This document shows positions 1 through 48,056 of a DNA stretch of 64,000 nucleotides, one piece after another. Both the position numbers and the translations under genes were made by a program. The DNA is from Anas platyrhynchos. Its lineage: Eukaryota > Chordata > Aves > Anseriformes > Anatidae. Position 1 is the stretch's first letter. The number at the start of each line of letters is the position of its first letter. Location: NCBI RefSeq assembly GCF_047663525.1, contig NC_092589.1, positions 23,743,001 through 23,807,000 of the forward strand, in the 5' to 3' direction. The notes beneath the pieces were generated by a model. That model saw only the letters and a list, made by a program, of their open reading frames with translations, made no database searches and was not told the DNA's origin.

Positions 1-2107
1 TGGTAAATTGAAGGAAGAAAATACAGACTGAGTTCACAGTTAGCTTGCAATGATTCAGGCATTGCAACATTGTGATTGCATCTCCCTAGGGGCAAGGAGC
101 ATCTTAGGACTGCTGGTGGTAAGAGAGAGCATTACTGACCAACCCATCCTGAGGCTTGGAACAACGCAGTGATGGCCATCTCCAATGTGTGTAAGGACAG
201 CTCTCCTTATAAAGTTTTGAGGATGGATTCCCAGTCCCTGAAAGGGGGATTGGTAGTCTCTGTGACCTGCTGACACTGTCCTCAGGTTCCCGGGATTTCT
301 GCTTTCCTCACTTGCCCTTCCTTATGACTGAATTAAATTAATTCCTGCTTTAATATGAGACACCATCTGATCAAGCAAACCACTTAAACTGGAGAGTCCC
401 AAACTGTAAAATGCAGTGCTGTACTGCTTGCCAAGCTGGTTCAAAGCATGACCAGTTCCAGAGATTGCCAAGAGCTGCCTCTGCTTACGGCGAGCTGGAA
501 GCTGCCATTGCTGCTGCCAGCTATTTGCTGTCCCTCACTGTCCTGATAAAGGAGTCTGGAAATGCCTGACCTTGACATCTTGCAGGCAGGCAGTAGTGTC
601 AGAAGGCCGTGGCTGGGGATCTGCGATTCCTCACACACAGACTGTCAAGGACTGGAGAGAGAAAGCCATAGCAATTTTTTTGTAAAATATTTTTTCTGTT
701 GTTGGATTGGGTATTTCTTTTTATGTCTGTGTTTGTTTTGAGTAAGTGTTAGTTTTTGTTCGACCCTTTAATCATAAATTCTTTATATTCTTAAGCTTCA
801 TCCATATATATATAAAAATACGCACACATATAACATTTCTTCCAAATTTTCTTACCTATTTATTTTAATGGACAGTAAATCCAGCATATGTTGTTTTCAA
901 TATTTTCTTTGCATCCTGCAGTGTTTTTTCTTTCCTGTCTTTTGGTGAGTTTTGTAACCTGGACTATTTCATTAGTTATGCTTGGTCTTTCTCTTGGGCT
1001 TGGCTTTTGCATTTCTTTTCAGTGCTTGCACGTAACTTCTGTTCATGGCTTGAATTCAATACATTGACAGATGTCTGCAGTATATGTGTGCCTGTTAATA
1101 TTCATAATCTACTGTATTACTGTATCAGCCTGTTTAAAACATATAAGGAAATACTATTTTTAGCTATAGTACGTACTTTGCAAAATCTTTGTGGTATATT
1201 GCTGTTGGCTGCTTTTTTCCTTTTTTTTTTTTTCCTTCCCTAAATTGTGGTAGCCTGTAATGTTAAATAACTGAAGCCCAAAGGTTAAAAGATACGATTG
1301 CATGAGTGTAGAAACAAGAGGCTCTGAGCAGATTGTTGTCTGAGCACTGCTCAGAGCATGCTCTTGGGTTGTGAGATATAAGCTGGTCCAAGGGGCAGAC
1401 TGTGTTTGGACAGCTTAAAGTTAAGCATAAATCTGTGCAAGTCTGGGAAGATATTTGCTAAGCTGAAATGTGCTGTAGCATTACCCACATGTAGGTAAAT
1501 CGTTACCACAGTCCAACTAAGTCCATGTTTTCTGATCTGATATTAACACTGCTATTAAAACAGACTAAATCATCTATCAGGGGAGCCTCCTTTTAGAAGG
1601 CAGTTGGTTTTCCTGAGCCAAAGATACATTATTTGCTCTCCTCAGAAAGTCAAACTTTGTATCAATGCTTATGAAAAAAAGATGTCTGCAGAATGCTGAG
1701 TCTGATAAAATCCTGTCTTAAAACTGCATTTTGGTGGCTGAAGGTGTCCAGGAAACACTTTGCACTTCAGTCCTCTGAGGCAAGACTTGCTACTGACATC
1801 AGAAGGCCTTGCTGCAGCGAGGTGCACCAGGAAATACTGGCAAGCCTGACGTGTAATGAAGTTAAGCTGGTAACCTCTAGCACAAAGGTCCATGAACACG
1901 CTCTCCGGATAAGGAAGGATCCTTTGCCAGTGCCCCGAAAGGCATAAAATACGCCCTATTAGTCCATGCAATGTTTTTCCTCTTCTAACTGTCAAAATTA
2001 ACAGGTTGCCTAACTACTTTTGAATGCGTTTGTATTGTATTGTTTGAAGGGAAATATTAAGATCAGTCTCTGTACCTTTTAAATTATATTTTCAGGCTCC
2101 TTAAAAG

Positions 2108-2310
2108 GAATGACAGAATGGTTCGGGTTGGAAGGGACCTTAAAGATCCCCTAATTCCAACATCCTGCCATGGGTAGGAACACTTCCCACCAGGCCAGGC
2201 TGCCCAAAGCCCATCCCGCCTGTCCTTGAACACCTCCAGGGATGGGGCATCCACAGCTTCTCTGGGCAGCCTGTGCCAGTGCCTCACCACTCCTTTGAAT
2301 ATCTCAAAGG
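2108..2310 (-). repeat. CR1 LINE 3' fragment
   Basis: The + strand shows the antisense of a CR1 3' end: 'acagaatggttcgggttgg', then 'aagggacc', 'ttccaacatcctgccatggg', and 'gatggggcatccacagcttc'. The element is therefore on the - strand. It is 5'-truncated, as most CR1 copies are. Boundaries are approximate. Confidence 0.85.
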
Positions 2311-2381
2311 AATATTCCAAAATTATTCCAACATCCTCCTCGGTATTGGAAAACTACAACTGAAATGCGGCGGGACATGTG

Positions 2382-2822
2382 CATCACTCACAGAACTGTA
2401 GGGTTTGGAAGGGACCTCCAGAGATCATCAGGTCCAACCCCCCTGCCAAAGCAGGTTCCCTAGAGCAGGCTGCCCAGGTAGGCGTCCAGACGGGCCTTGA
2501 ATTTCTCCAGAGAAGGAGACTCCACAACCTCCCTGGGCAGCCTGTTCCAGTGCTCCGTCACCCTCACCATGAAGAAGTTATTTTGCATGTTGGTGCAGAA
2601 CTTCTGTGCTCCATTTTGTGGCTGTTGCCCCTTGTCCACTCCTCACAAACCACTGAAAAGAGGTTGGCCAAATCCCTCTGTCTCCCACACTTAAAATATT
2701 TGGAAATATTAATAAGATCACCTCTCAGTCTTCTCAAGGATGAACAGACCGAGGTCTCTCAGCCTTTCATCATAGGGGAGATGCTACAGGCCCTGTATCA
2801 TCTTTGTGGCCATCCTCTAAAT
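2382..2822 (-). repeat. second, more diverged CR1 LINE 3' fragment
   Basis: It starts with the antisense CR1 3' signature ('cagaactgtagggtttgga', 'ggtccaacccccctgccaaa'). It continues through 'ctgcccaggtaggcgtccag' and 'tgggcagcctgttccagtgc' to about 2822. It has the same orientation as the copy just upstream but a different consensus ('aaagcaggttccctagagcag'), so this is a second insertion of another subfamily, not a duplication. The long + strand open frame here is repeat-derived. Confidence 0.85.
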
Positions 2823-5800
2823 TAGCTTATATTGCTTTCAGTTTGGATACTGTAATTGGTCATCTTGTTGCTTTTTAGCAGTAGGCTTTATTTTAGAAAG
2901 TTAATAAAACCTTGAGGTAAAATGGTCTTTTCAAAAAAAGACGGCAACCTGTCTCGATAGATTCATCATTGGTGAATCCAGTAATGGGAGTGTAACAACT
3001 AAGGCCTACTGTCCAGCTTGTTAAAGGAATAACTTAATTTTCTCTTTTATGAAGTAGAAAAGTGGTACGATAGGTTTTATTTTCCTGTTGTTCCTGCCCA
3101 GACAGTGTGATTACACAAGAGGTTAAAATGGAGCTGGTGTGGTCCCATCCACCCGGGTTGGTGGTGGCGCTGCCTGGGGATTTCTGCGCTCAGGGGCTGG
3201 AGGTCACCCCGCGTGAGCCTCCTGTGGCACGGGTATGTGTTAGGTATCCAATAGACGAGAAAAAAATCCCATTTTATAAACTTGGAGAGAAAGAGGTGGG
3301 ATTTGGAGCCTGGCGCTAGTTAGCCGTGCGGATGTTCTTCTGCCTTCTGTCGAAGAAACCTCAGGTGGCCCAGAAGGCTGCTGTTTGATCGTGATCGAGG
3401 GAGATGCTTAGCTCTATGAACTGGTCACTCTTGTGAGTAAACCTTGCATCTTGCTGTTCTTCTCATCATTTGGAGGCAAGCCTCGGGTTTCCAGACTGTA
3501 GTCTGCAGGCTGCAGGAACAGCCCTTTCCCCTCAGTTTTGAAGTTGGATATTCAAGCTTTTTCCATTTCTTGTACTACTGCAAACACTTTGAGAAGCTCC
3601 ATGTGCTTGACACGATCCTGAACTGTAAGTTGTTTCATGTTTCTTTTCGCCTGCCTTTCATCAGGCCAGCTGAAAAATGACCTGGCTGTGTCCTTTATAA
3701 GCACAATAAAAGCTCCTGCCGGCTTCCTTTGCCAGAAGTTTCTCTTTCTGGGTGTGTTCTTGTTTGGTTGGTTCAAATTAACTATCAGCATTAGCTTTTC
3801 ATTCCTTTTTGTCCAACTGAATGTTTTTGAGCTACCTGTGGGTGCCATGGCACTGAGCAGTAGTGTCCCGTACCTGAGGATGTCTCTGGGCGCAGGGAGC
3901 TGCAAGCGCTCGTCTGGAGCTCAGTGCTGGCAGGCTTGAAGATCTCATAAGGTAGGTCAAAAAACACTGGCAAAGCTAAACTGATCACCTCCTGAGGAAA
4001 GCTTGCGAGAGGCATTGAATGTTTTAAACGTGTCTAGCAGGCTGCAGCAGCAATAACCTTTCTGCTTCCTTCCCCCTTCCACTTCTGATACACCCTTTCT
4101 GTTAAAAACACGGAAGTCGTGTTAGGTTTCACATGTGAGGAACATTAACCATTTTATTTGGATTTGAAAAGGTGTGCTCTTTTGCTTGGTAGGGCTTGAT
4201 TGTAGCATCTAGGGCTACACTGAATGATAAATAATTAGAAACTAGGAAGATTCGAAGAAAAATGTTTTTTCCTCCCCTCAGCTTTTAGCAGGTTTGTCTT
4301 GATTTCCTTTGTGTTTAAGGTGGTGGGCTCTCAGTTGATTTGCTGTAGCAATTAATGTAGGTGATAACGGGCTGACTGTCCTAAATTAGCCCTGGAAAAC
4401 ATTGTTTGTGTGTTTGAGATGAGTCAGGAATTAAAGTGCCAGGTTGAAGTAACTGTGCCAATTCTGAGTGAACTAAAACAAACGCAGGAAGGTGCTGCTC
4501 TTCGGCACCTGCGCGCCAGGCCGGGGGGAGGCTTCCTGAGGGGGAACGATAAGCTGAGGAAACGTGTTAGCTGATTGCGGGTTATGAGACCTGCTTTGCT
4601 GCCACGAAGGTATTTGTTTTTCTGCAATGTTTTGACTGGCGTCTTTCCTCAGAGGGGGACGTGTGCATTTTTATTTTTATTTTTTAAACCTTTGAGTAGA
4701 AAGTATCTGTGATTGCGTTTGATAATTAAGTCCACCCTTCCATATAACACTGTTGTGTTTAGAAAAAAAAGGAAGAAAGCCTGCTGTAACATGGACAGGG
4801 TTTGTTAGTGTCACTGTATAAAATTACACGTGTTCTTCAGAGCTCCGTGTGCGCGTCAGAAACGTGCTGGGTAGCTGTGCATGGCACCGTGCTCTGTCTG
4901 AGGCTGCTTGAAGCGCAGACCTGTAAACACTGCATCCTGTGACTAGAAAAACAACTCAGTCTCAGAGCTGGCAAACGTATTTCTGTCTCATGAAGCTATC
5001 TTGAGCATTTAAGACTAAAAAAAAACTGCTGTGGGACTCCAACACCTTCATAATGAGCATAGTGTAAGATGTGTTCTGTGCTCAGCAGAAGCTTGCCTGT
5101 CACCAGTACACGTAAATGCTTCCAGAAAGCAATCCTTATAGTGTGTGGACATTAATGTATTGTACTTTATCTCGCAACAGAAATAAGTTTTAGTATTTTC
5201 TTTGAACCTGTGTTTCTGAAATTGAGAAAGTTACAATTAGGGAGAAGAGGAAAGATACCCCATCAGTTAATAAAATGTTTGCATATGCTTGACTTAGACG
5301 AGCTTTATCCAAACTTGTTTCTTATCGCTGATAGCTGCGAGCTCTTTTAAAACTTCATGCCTGGAATTCCTACGTGTTATGTAAATCAGATATAAACAGA
5401 AAGATGCACATGCATGTGTTTGATTATTTTCTTTGTGCACTGCTGGAAAGCCTGTGTGAGCAGGGGGTTTTGTCTGACCCCCTTCTGTCTCTGCCATCCA
5501 TCGGTCTTGGTCTCCAGTTAAAAACCTGTGTATTCCATTCCCTTACTATGATTTTGTTTGTTTGTTTTGAGCCCAGTCCTGCATATTGCCCTGTTTCAGT
5601 GGAATAGGTTGATTGCTTCATTTCTTTTAGTAACAAAATTTCTATACCTTATTCCCAGTCTAGTTTAATTGCTGGTAAAGAATGATGAAAAGAATCACGT
5701 GTGCGTACACACATTCTGTCTAATTGCTCCATCCAAAGTACTTCATGTGTGCCATATGAAAAGTTAGGGTAGAGAGTAATAATCTTTTGATTGAGATCAG

Positions 5801-8800
5801 AAGTGCTGCTGTCATTTTGCTGCTGGTTTGATTTTTTCCTTCAGCAGAAGGAAAAAGAGGCAGTTTGTGAGAAGCTCTTCGCTACTGAAGAAATAGTGAC
5901 AGACAGCAAGCAGTTAAAGATGAAAAGAACTGGGCATACAGGACATGACTTCTAATCTTTCTCCCCTTTTCCTCCCTGCCCTGGTGTTGTGAATTAAAGC
6001 TGTTACTAATCAGAGCTGTATAGAAGGTCTTCTAAACCATTTAGACTCCTCTGTCTGGGCTAGTTATTTTGATTACCTTGCAAAATATGACAGCTGTTAC
6101 AAATGCTCATGTGTATGGCACATGCTTGAAAATGTTTGGGGTTATGAATATTAAAAACTGTCTGCAAGGAACTTGAATTCAGAGCAGGAGATCACACGGA
6201 GCGAGGAAATGGGATGCTGTGCCTTATCCAGCAATGAGTGTACTTTGATTCTGGGGGTTGGCTGTACCGAGGGTTTGACTTGCAGTAATGCGAGAAGGGG
6301 GAATTCAGGACTAAGAAGTTTGCTTAATCAAATGAGGCGTGAGGGTAGGCACCTTGATATGTGGAAGTTACCATGTAACTCAGAAGGACTATCAAGCCTT
6401 ACGTGTTTGCTTGAAAGAGAGTGTGGTTTGGTGGCCAGAGTATAGTTCTGGGGATTTCTTAAGACTAAGCTGTACGAACAGGTAATATAGCTGATGATAT
6501 TTATGTTTATATTTGAAGATTAAAATTCAAGTGTGCAATTACTGAGAATACCACCCCAGTGGCTAGCGAAGTGGAGAAAAGATGCTGAGTAGGTAAAGCA
6601 GAGCACCCACTTGGCAGCTGCTTCGTGGTGTTAGCTCTTCGGCACTGCCCCAGAGGTGGTGTTGCTGAGCGTGGCATTGTCTTGCCTTTGCAAAGCTGCC
6701 TTGGGCAGAGAAGGGCAACGACAGCTTTGGTTCTTGGCAGCGGGACGTGGGGAGCAAGGGATGGGACTCGTGCAATGTGAGTAAGATTGGCTTGCTGCAG
6801 TAATCCTAATGTGACTTGTCAGAAACAAACCCAGCTAGGAGCAGTAAGAGTTAATCAGCTCTCTTCAGTAGTAATGATCTAAACTTGAATGCCAGAATTA
6901 CTACTTTTCTGTTTATATTTCTGAAAAGGTTGTTTTTAAATACTTGGCTAATGCCAAATACCTAAATGGCTACCTTAATGTACCGTTTCAGCTCTCAACA
7001 TTTAGTACTGCCACACCTTTCTGTTTAAAATTGTTACATGAAGCATCTAATTTTGTGTTGATTTTTAGACATTTTACTGAACACTGACATAAACTGAACA
7101 TACAGGGAGCCTTGTTTGTGATGTACTGGGAAACAGTGCATTACTAGTACATGATACATGTCAAGGCAAATTAAAAGATATCTCCAGAAATGTGAGAACC
7201 CCTAATTAAAGCCCTGTGCAGGAAGTGCAGGTTATTAGCTAGAATTGTTATTAGGTGGCAGGGATCTTAAAGGGCAGTGGTGGTGTGGTGGATTTTTTTT
7301 TTTTTTACAGCCCATTTGTTTCCACCATCCTAAAATTCTCAGAATTTTGTGGTGGTTCTCCTGAAATAGCATTTTAAAACAGCCTCATAGTACCTGATGC
7401 ATAATGAATGAACGTGTAATGGACCAGCAAGGGCTTAAAACGACGTAGGCTCCCTTAGTCTGCCCAGTCCCGTAGTCTGCCACAAAAAGCCCAGCATCCA
7501 GACTCGTCGTGGCCATGAACCTGGGGTTGTTGTTTTTTTCTTCTTCAGACAGGTTCTGTTGTGTTGTCATTGTGATTAAATATGATTAAGTAACTGATTT
7601 TGATGTTAAATGATCTCTGTGGGGAAGCTGCCTTTATCAGCGCCAGTGGCGTTGGTTTTCCTTGCCTGTCCGACTGCTTGGCTAAAAGATCCTTTCCAGT
7701 GCCCAGTGGAAGTAGGCTAACCCTATGAAACTGGCGATTGGCACTAATGGTAAATGCTTTTGGTAGGCATTATATTTCATGTCGGGGAGGTCTAATTGTG
7801 TGCAGAAATAGGCTTGGAGGCTTCTTAAAACTTGCTTGTCTAATATAGTGCGGGAGGTCTGGATGGGCTTCTAGGTACAGCTCTAATATTCATGGTCAGC
7901 GTCGTACAAATATTATTAATAAAATATAAATTACCTTGCAGGGTGTTTTCTTAGGCAAGATTTTCATTTGGGCTCTGTTTTATCGTGTGTAGGGCTGGTG
8001 TCCTACCTTGAAGGAATGTTTCAAAGCCTCTTAGCCTGGAGCTGTCCTTCTGATCCTCTGAGTCCACAGAAAGTATTTTAATTATGCGCTTCTGAGGGAT
8101 AAACACTACTGGCAGCGTGGTGCTTCGTGGCTGAACGTATTCATCCGATACACAGCACCCGAACACGCCTGACTTCCTTGGTTCTGTGACAACTTGGAAA
8201 ATGCTTTAGCTCTATATTAAGCAGCGGGGGAAAAGTAGTGTTTTGCAGAGACGCTCAGGTAATGAAAAGAGAAGCAGGAAATGATATTTAGGAGCGCTGT
8301 CCTGGCCACGGTGAATCATTACTGCTGATGGAGGTGATGTAAGCAGAGCTGTGCTGCCTTTGGGAGGCACGTTTGGGCTGTGCTGTGCTCCCTGTTGGTG
8401 CCGGCTTTGTTGCAGCTCTTTGCTGGTTTTCCCAGTCCTCGTGGTGACCAAAGCGCTGGCTCCGTGCTCAGCCTTTGGTCTGTGTTGGGCTCAGTGCTCT
8501 GCTCAGAGGAATGGAGACACCGCTTCTTGATTGAAGCAGTGAATAAAAGAGACAATACTAATGGATATGGAGTTGTGCTGTGCTTTATGCTTACCGAAAA
8601 CTTGAGTCTTGGGAGGAGGAAGCATGCCTTTCTGTTGCAGATCTACACGTTCTTCTGGGAAGACGCTGTTTCTGCCTGCAGTACTTGCCATCCTTAAAAT
8701 CTGTATCTTAAAAGACTGGAGGCTAAATTTCATGTGTTATAAGTCTGTGCCCGTTTGCTGCCAATACTGTAGTGCACCTGAAATACAGAAACCTTTAACT

Positions 8801-9659
8801 CCACTTTGACACCTTCTGTTCTTTTGCTTTCTACTGGGAAGGTTTCCAGGACTCCCCTGTACCTTGCCCCATGTACTTGGAAGTTGAGGAGTACAGAAGC
8901 AGTGCAAACTTCAGTTACTAACATTTAACGTTGGGTGCTGTATTGTATTAAATCTTGTATTAAAAATAACATCGTTTTAGCTTCAGACCTTTAGTCTTCA
9001 GACCTTTGAGGTTTAAAGTATATTTATGAGCTTTATGGATGTTTTTTGTTTTTTTTTTTGATAATAGATGACTTTTTAAATAAATAAGTGGACTGTTAAT
9101 GACTTGACTAAGAAATCCTATGGCTTACAGAAAGATGCAAACAGGTTTTGGGAACAAAGCTTGCTTGAAAAATACAAATTTTCTCCTACTGTTACTTGAG
9201 ATGAAGGAAGTTGGGGAAAAAATGAGTGAAATCTTTTTTCCTGATATGCCAAAATACATTTCTTTTGGTATTATGTATTTATAAGAGATTAAATTTGGTT
9301 ATGATTGTACCAATGTATCCGCAACAGTGGTGTGTAGTGTGTAGCTTGGCATAGTTTCACATTAGAAAACAAATCTGTAATGGCTTAATGATTAGCATGT
9401 AGATGTCTGCAGTTTTATTTCTGGAGCTAGTAAAATCTTTGCTCAGACCTTTTTCTTGAGAAAAAGAAAACAAAACCCCCTCATCAAACCCCATGCAAAG
9501 GCGGCATGCTCTGTTTAGACTACCATCTAAAATTATCACTTATACTTGTGAAAAGTAAATAAATTGCTCCTCTTCACACTTACTATGTTTTAGTCTATTC
9601 AGCTGCAACAGTCTAAAATCCAAGTAAGATAATTACTAAATATTTTATTTGCCTTACAG

Positions 9660-44291
<34,632 letters not shown>

Positions 44292-44555
44292 AGAGAAACT
44301 AAATTTTCTGGGATCAGGGAAGATTCATACATGATCTACACTTTGAATGTACTGGTTACGCCTAATGTGATTGGCCTGTGAAACTCCCCATGTAGAAATT
44401 GCCCTTATTGCAATAAGGTTATACATAGTTATTCAGAATTGTAAAGTTAAATCCAGTATGACCTATATTAAAAAACTGTAGCTGAAGAAGTTATGTTCAC
44501 ATGTACAGGTAAGTATATAGAGCATTCTGTTCATTTTATGTTCATAGAGTTGTAT

Positions 44556-44561
44556 AATAAA
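44556..44561 (+). terminator. MARK1: proximal poly(A) signal AATAAA of MARK1
   Basis: Canonical hexamer 265 nt past the stop codon. It would give a short 3'UTR. Confidence 0.6.
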
Positions 44562-45732
44562 AAGATGACTGCTTAAATTCAGATCTTGTATAGTTGTCTA
44601 GATTTCTGCACAGAAATGTATGTTTGATGCTTTGAGTTGGAAAAGTTCTTCTCTATCATTTACATTTTTGGTGGTTTTATAAGTCTTACCTTTATCATGC
44701 GTTTGTTTTTTTAAAAAGAAAACAACAAAAAAAGAAAACAAAAAAACAAACTTGTGTCCTGAGTCAAATGCACAAAAATAGTTTTCACAACTGTAGCATG
44801 ACCATTTTTAATTATTTAAAGATTGTTCGTGATTTGAACCAAAAGTCGATGAATAAATCGGCTTTTGTTCTACACAAGACTGTTCCTGCTTATCTTTGGC
44901 TCTTATCCTTGTTATTGGACAGTGTTTAGTTGAAAAATACAGACGTTTACAGTGTTGGCACTTACAGTTTAAAAACTTTGGTTTGCCTTGGGCCAGCTCA
45001 GAGCTCTGGGGGAACAGAAACCAGGCATAAGTGATGTTCTGTCTGCAAATTACAGTGCTTACTCCCATGGCCCATTAACAAATGTAGCACCAAAATGCAG
45101 AACCGTAATTATTTCATTTGAATATCATGGTGTAAAATATCACTCGTTTGCTGCCTTCAGAATACTATAAATTCCATTTTATGGAAGTATATTAATATTG
45201 GGACTGTTTAATAGCACAAGATAATCTGAAATGTTGACCAATTGTATAAGTTAATAATACCACCTCAGGAATTAGCTTGGCTTTTGGAATATGTGCCCCC
45301 AAAGAGTACATGCAATTCCACATAATATTTTACAGCTAAACATACATTGTTTATAATGATAAATTGTTGATTTATGCTTTTGTGGTTGTACAGTTTGTTC
45401 CCATGTAACCTGTTTGTGTTTAATATTTTACCAGATTTCTTGTATTTATTCCACATCATTATGCCTGTAATGTGCAGCTTTGTAATTAGGCATTTGCCTA
45501 CAGAAAAGAAAAAAAAAACCACATTTTTTTCCTTCATAATTAACGATTATAAACTATGTAAAACCACTAGTACTGGTACATTTTAATACTTGTTATTTTG
45601 TACTGAATTAACCATAGAGGTTGGTTGTGCAATGTTATTTAATGTCGTAATTACTGTAATATCAACATATGGGCCCCATCTGCACACTCTTGTGAAGAAT
45701 AGAAAGTTCATTAAGAAATTGTCACTTTAAAA

Positions 45733-45738
45733 AATAAA
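45733..45738 (+). terminator. MARK1: distal poly(A) signal AATAAA of MARK1
   Basis: Canonical hexamer in an A-rich stretch about 1.44 kb past the stop. An ATTAAA at 46023-46028 is a third candidate. Confidence 0.5.
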
Positions 45739-46050
45739 AATTAAAAAAAAACTGTGGTAAACTCTGTAACCCTAAGTTAGAAGGCTGTAAGTGTAGTAAG
45801 TGTGCCATTCAGTAATGGCTTCTTGACCGAGATGGACTTTACATGCTGTACTGTGATGTAGCTTTCCTCTGTAACAGTTATGTTCTGAAATGGACGTGTA
45901 TTGTTGCCTTAGAAAAAGGGTGATGTTTGGAAAGAAAGAACTGTAGCCCCCTTTTTTTTTTTTATCTGATGTTCATTGAAACAAAATCCAATGCAAGTCA
46001 TCTTGATTCACTGGTGCACTCTATTAAAACTTACTTGAACAGTTCTCATA

Positions 46051-47366
46051 CTAAAGTACTTGGTGTTGGCCCTTTATAAAAGTGCAATATTTACTGCAGT
46101 TAGCCAGTGTAGTCTAAAGGTTTCTGATTGCAGGTGTGCATTATGTCTGCGAGCGTTTTAGTGTGAAGACTGCCTACCCTCCATGGTATTAGCGCCTGAC
46201 GTGATGGAGGAGGTGAGCCCGAGCCTCAGGGCTTCCTACCGAGCTCAGACTTCCTACCCTCCATGGTAATTCAGGATTAGCATTGCCTCAGTTCTGTGCT
46301 TCTGCAGTCTCCTGGAAATGTCAGTGGCTTACTGCTGCTTAGAAAGGGATGTCTGGGAGCCTTTCCAGAAATTCATCAGAAGTCGGTCTCAGGAAGGGTT
46401 TATGTATCTGCTCAGTTGACCCGCAAATGTTCATTTATCCTTGAAAATACACCACTAGGGTATAACCATGAAATGAATCAGAGATCATGTCTGAACTTAG
46501 TAATGAAACAAAACCCTCTGCCTTTTCAGAAGGTTCAGTGAAAAAAAAATGTAGGTCATACTCTGAGACGGTAGATTAAGTGCTTACGACAGCTTCCTGC
46601 TTTGCAGGCTGTGTTTTCACCGGGCTGACTTGGCCCCAGATTGTTACTGGTGTTCATCGCTTCATGTAACAGGAGATGGGCTGATGTTCCTTACAATACA
46701 GGTAGCACTTCAAGAGGACAGGGATTACAAATCTTAGTTCTGCTCTCCCATGAAACGCTTACAGCATCCCACTGCCAATTTAATATTTCTGTATGGAAAG
46801 GGACAGTTTTGCAAATAGTGTTATTGCCAGCAACTGCCAGCAGCATGAAATTGTGCTGATTCCCAAATCCCGTTAAATACCATCTTTTTTTTTGTGCCTT
46901 GTTGGAAGTTACTACTTTGGTCGTGAGCCAAGTTTTGTTCTCTACAGCATTTTGTCACGAAATTCCTCAGCAAGGGCACAATCTGAGTGCAGAAGTTGTG
47001 ACTGTGCTGCACCCAGACGTGTCATTCAGCTTGTCCTGTTACTGGCAGGAATAAGATGCAAAGGTCCAAGGAAGAAAATTATCAGAACTGCTGATTTTAT
47101 TGGCAAGCAGTGTGTATTTAAGTGTGGAAATCAGTAAGGCACTGCATATTGTGTCCTCAGTGTTTGATTTTTGAGCCCCTCAACAGCTGCTCTGTTATGT
47201 AGATACTACATGAGTTATTCTTTGGGTGTGGGAGGGGGGCTAAGACCACCGGGATCTGAAATGTAGCTTGACTTTCCTGGGAGAGAGGATCAGTGTGGCC
47301 TTTTATCAGCACGGCTTTAACTTGAGAAATCTGGATGTTAAATGCCACCTTGTTCTGCAGACCTAG
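46051..47366. other. intergenic, MARK1 to LTR
   Basis: No gene is supported. A 24-bp near-perfect direct repeat occurs at 46167-46190 and 46247-46270. The rest is undistinguished. Confidence 0.75.
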
Positions 47367-47371
47367 GAGGG

Positions 47372-48051
47372 TGTCACGAGTAGATAATGCACACACAACT
47401 TTCATTTACCGGCAATTTATTAATATTTTATGGTAAATCACAAGATTAGATTAGGCTTAATCATTAGTCAATTTAACACAATGATTCAACATAAGTTACA
47501 ATTGAAAGTAACTTAGTTAAAGATGGGAGAATGGCAAGGTTCACATGAGACTTACTGGAGGGTATTGAGGGGGGGGTTCAAAATTTGGTTACACACTTCC
47601 GGCTTCCCTCACATTCTGGTGAATTCCTCACCCTTCTTCTTCCGTGTTTGTCAGCGGATGATCCTGATCCTCATGAAATATACCCTGAGAGGCATCCCAG
47701 CTCAGGGGGAGACCGAGGGTCACAGCCTACTGTGATCCCTGGAGAGCTCAAGGGGCTCTTTGCTTAGCACCACTATTTATAGGACCACAAGACGATTGTT
47801 GGTCAGTACTTTTCCATCCTGGCCATGGTTCAGATAAGGCAATTTTGCTATTTTCCTCCAACTGCGCCATTCCCCTACCTTCCAGAATGTACGGTTCTGG
47901 TATTTCCCAGGCCCCTGGCTGCAAAGTGAGATCGGGGAGCCCCTGTTTGTACTCACCTGTTATGGCTGTTGCCCACTGGTGATAGAAGGGTGGTGTGATA
48001 TCAGTTAATCTTGGACCACAGCTGAGCTGGGGTAAGAGCCACTCCACCACA
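47372..48051 (-). mobile_element. probable solo LTR of an endogenous retrovirus, about 680 bp
   Basis: The segment starts TGTCACGAG and ends CCACCACA, so both strands read TG...CA. It is flanked by the 5-bp direct repeat GAGGG (47367-47371 and 48052-48056), a target-site duplication. Regulatory signals fit the - strand: TATAAATA (complement of 47774-47781) and AATAAA (complement of 47416-47421). No internal retroviral genes are adjacent. A 5-bp duplication would suit an ERVL/ERV3-type element. The family is not established. Confidence 0.72.
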
Positions 48052-48056
48052 GAGGG

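Larger units (their letters stand above)
1..9659 (+). other. MARK1: MARK1 intron 1 (partial)
   Basis: This stretch lies upstream of MARK1 exon 2 and ends in a clear acceptor (polypyrimidine then ttacag at 9654-9659). It has no coding exon I can support. Exon 1 should encode about 17 residues and was looked for on the + strand without success, so it lies further left. Open frames here are short and unlike known proteins. It contains two CR1 fragments (about 2108-2822), short T and A runs, and an 11-bp inverted repeat at 1321-1357. Otherwise it is ordinary AT-rich intron. Confidence 0.8.
44292..46050 (+). other. MARK1: MARK1 3'UTR (end uncertain)
   Basis: AT-rich untranslated region after the stop. 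It contains AATAAA at 44556-44561, AATAAA at 45733-45738 and ATTAAA at 46023-46028, so several 3' ends are possible. A perfect 16-bp palindrome sits at 44403-44418. I cannot tell which end is used. Confidence 0.7.

Noticed and set aside
1321..1357. 11-bp perfect inverted repeat (GCTCTGAGCAG / CTGCTCAGAGC) as a hairpin RNA
   Set aside because: The stem is too short for a microRNA precursor and there is no other support.
2379..2825. A 148-codon + strand open frame
   Set aside because: It runs through antisense CR1 repeat sequence; the open frame is a by-product of the repeat.
1..9659. MARK1 exon 1 or promoter
   Set aside because: No MSARTPLP-like coding sequence and no CpG island was found; exon 1 must lie upstream of the window.
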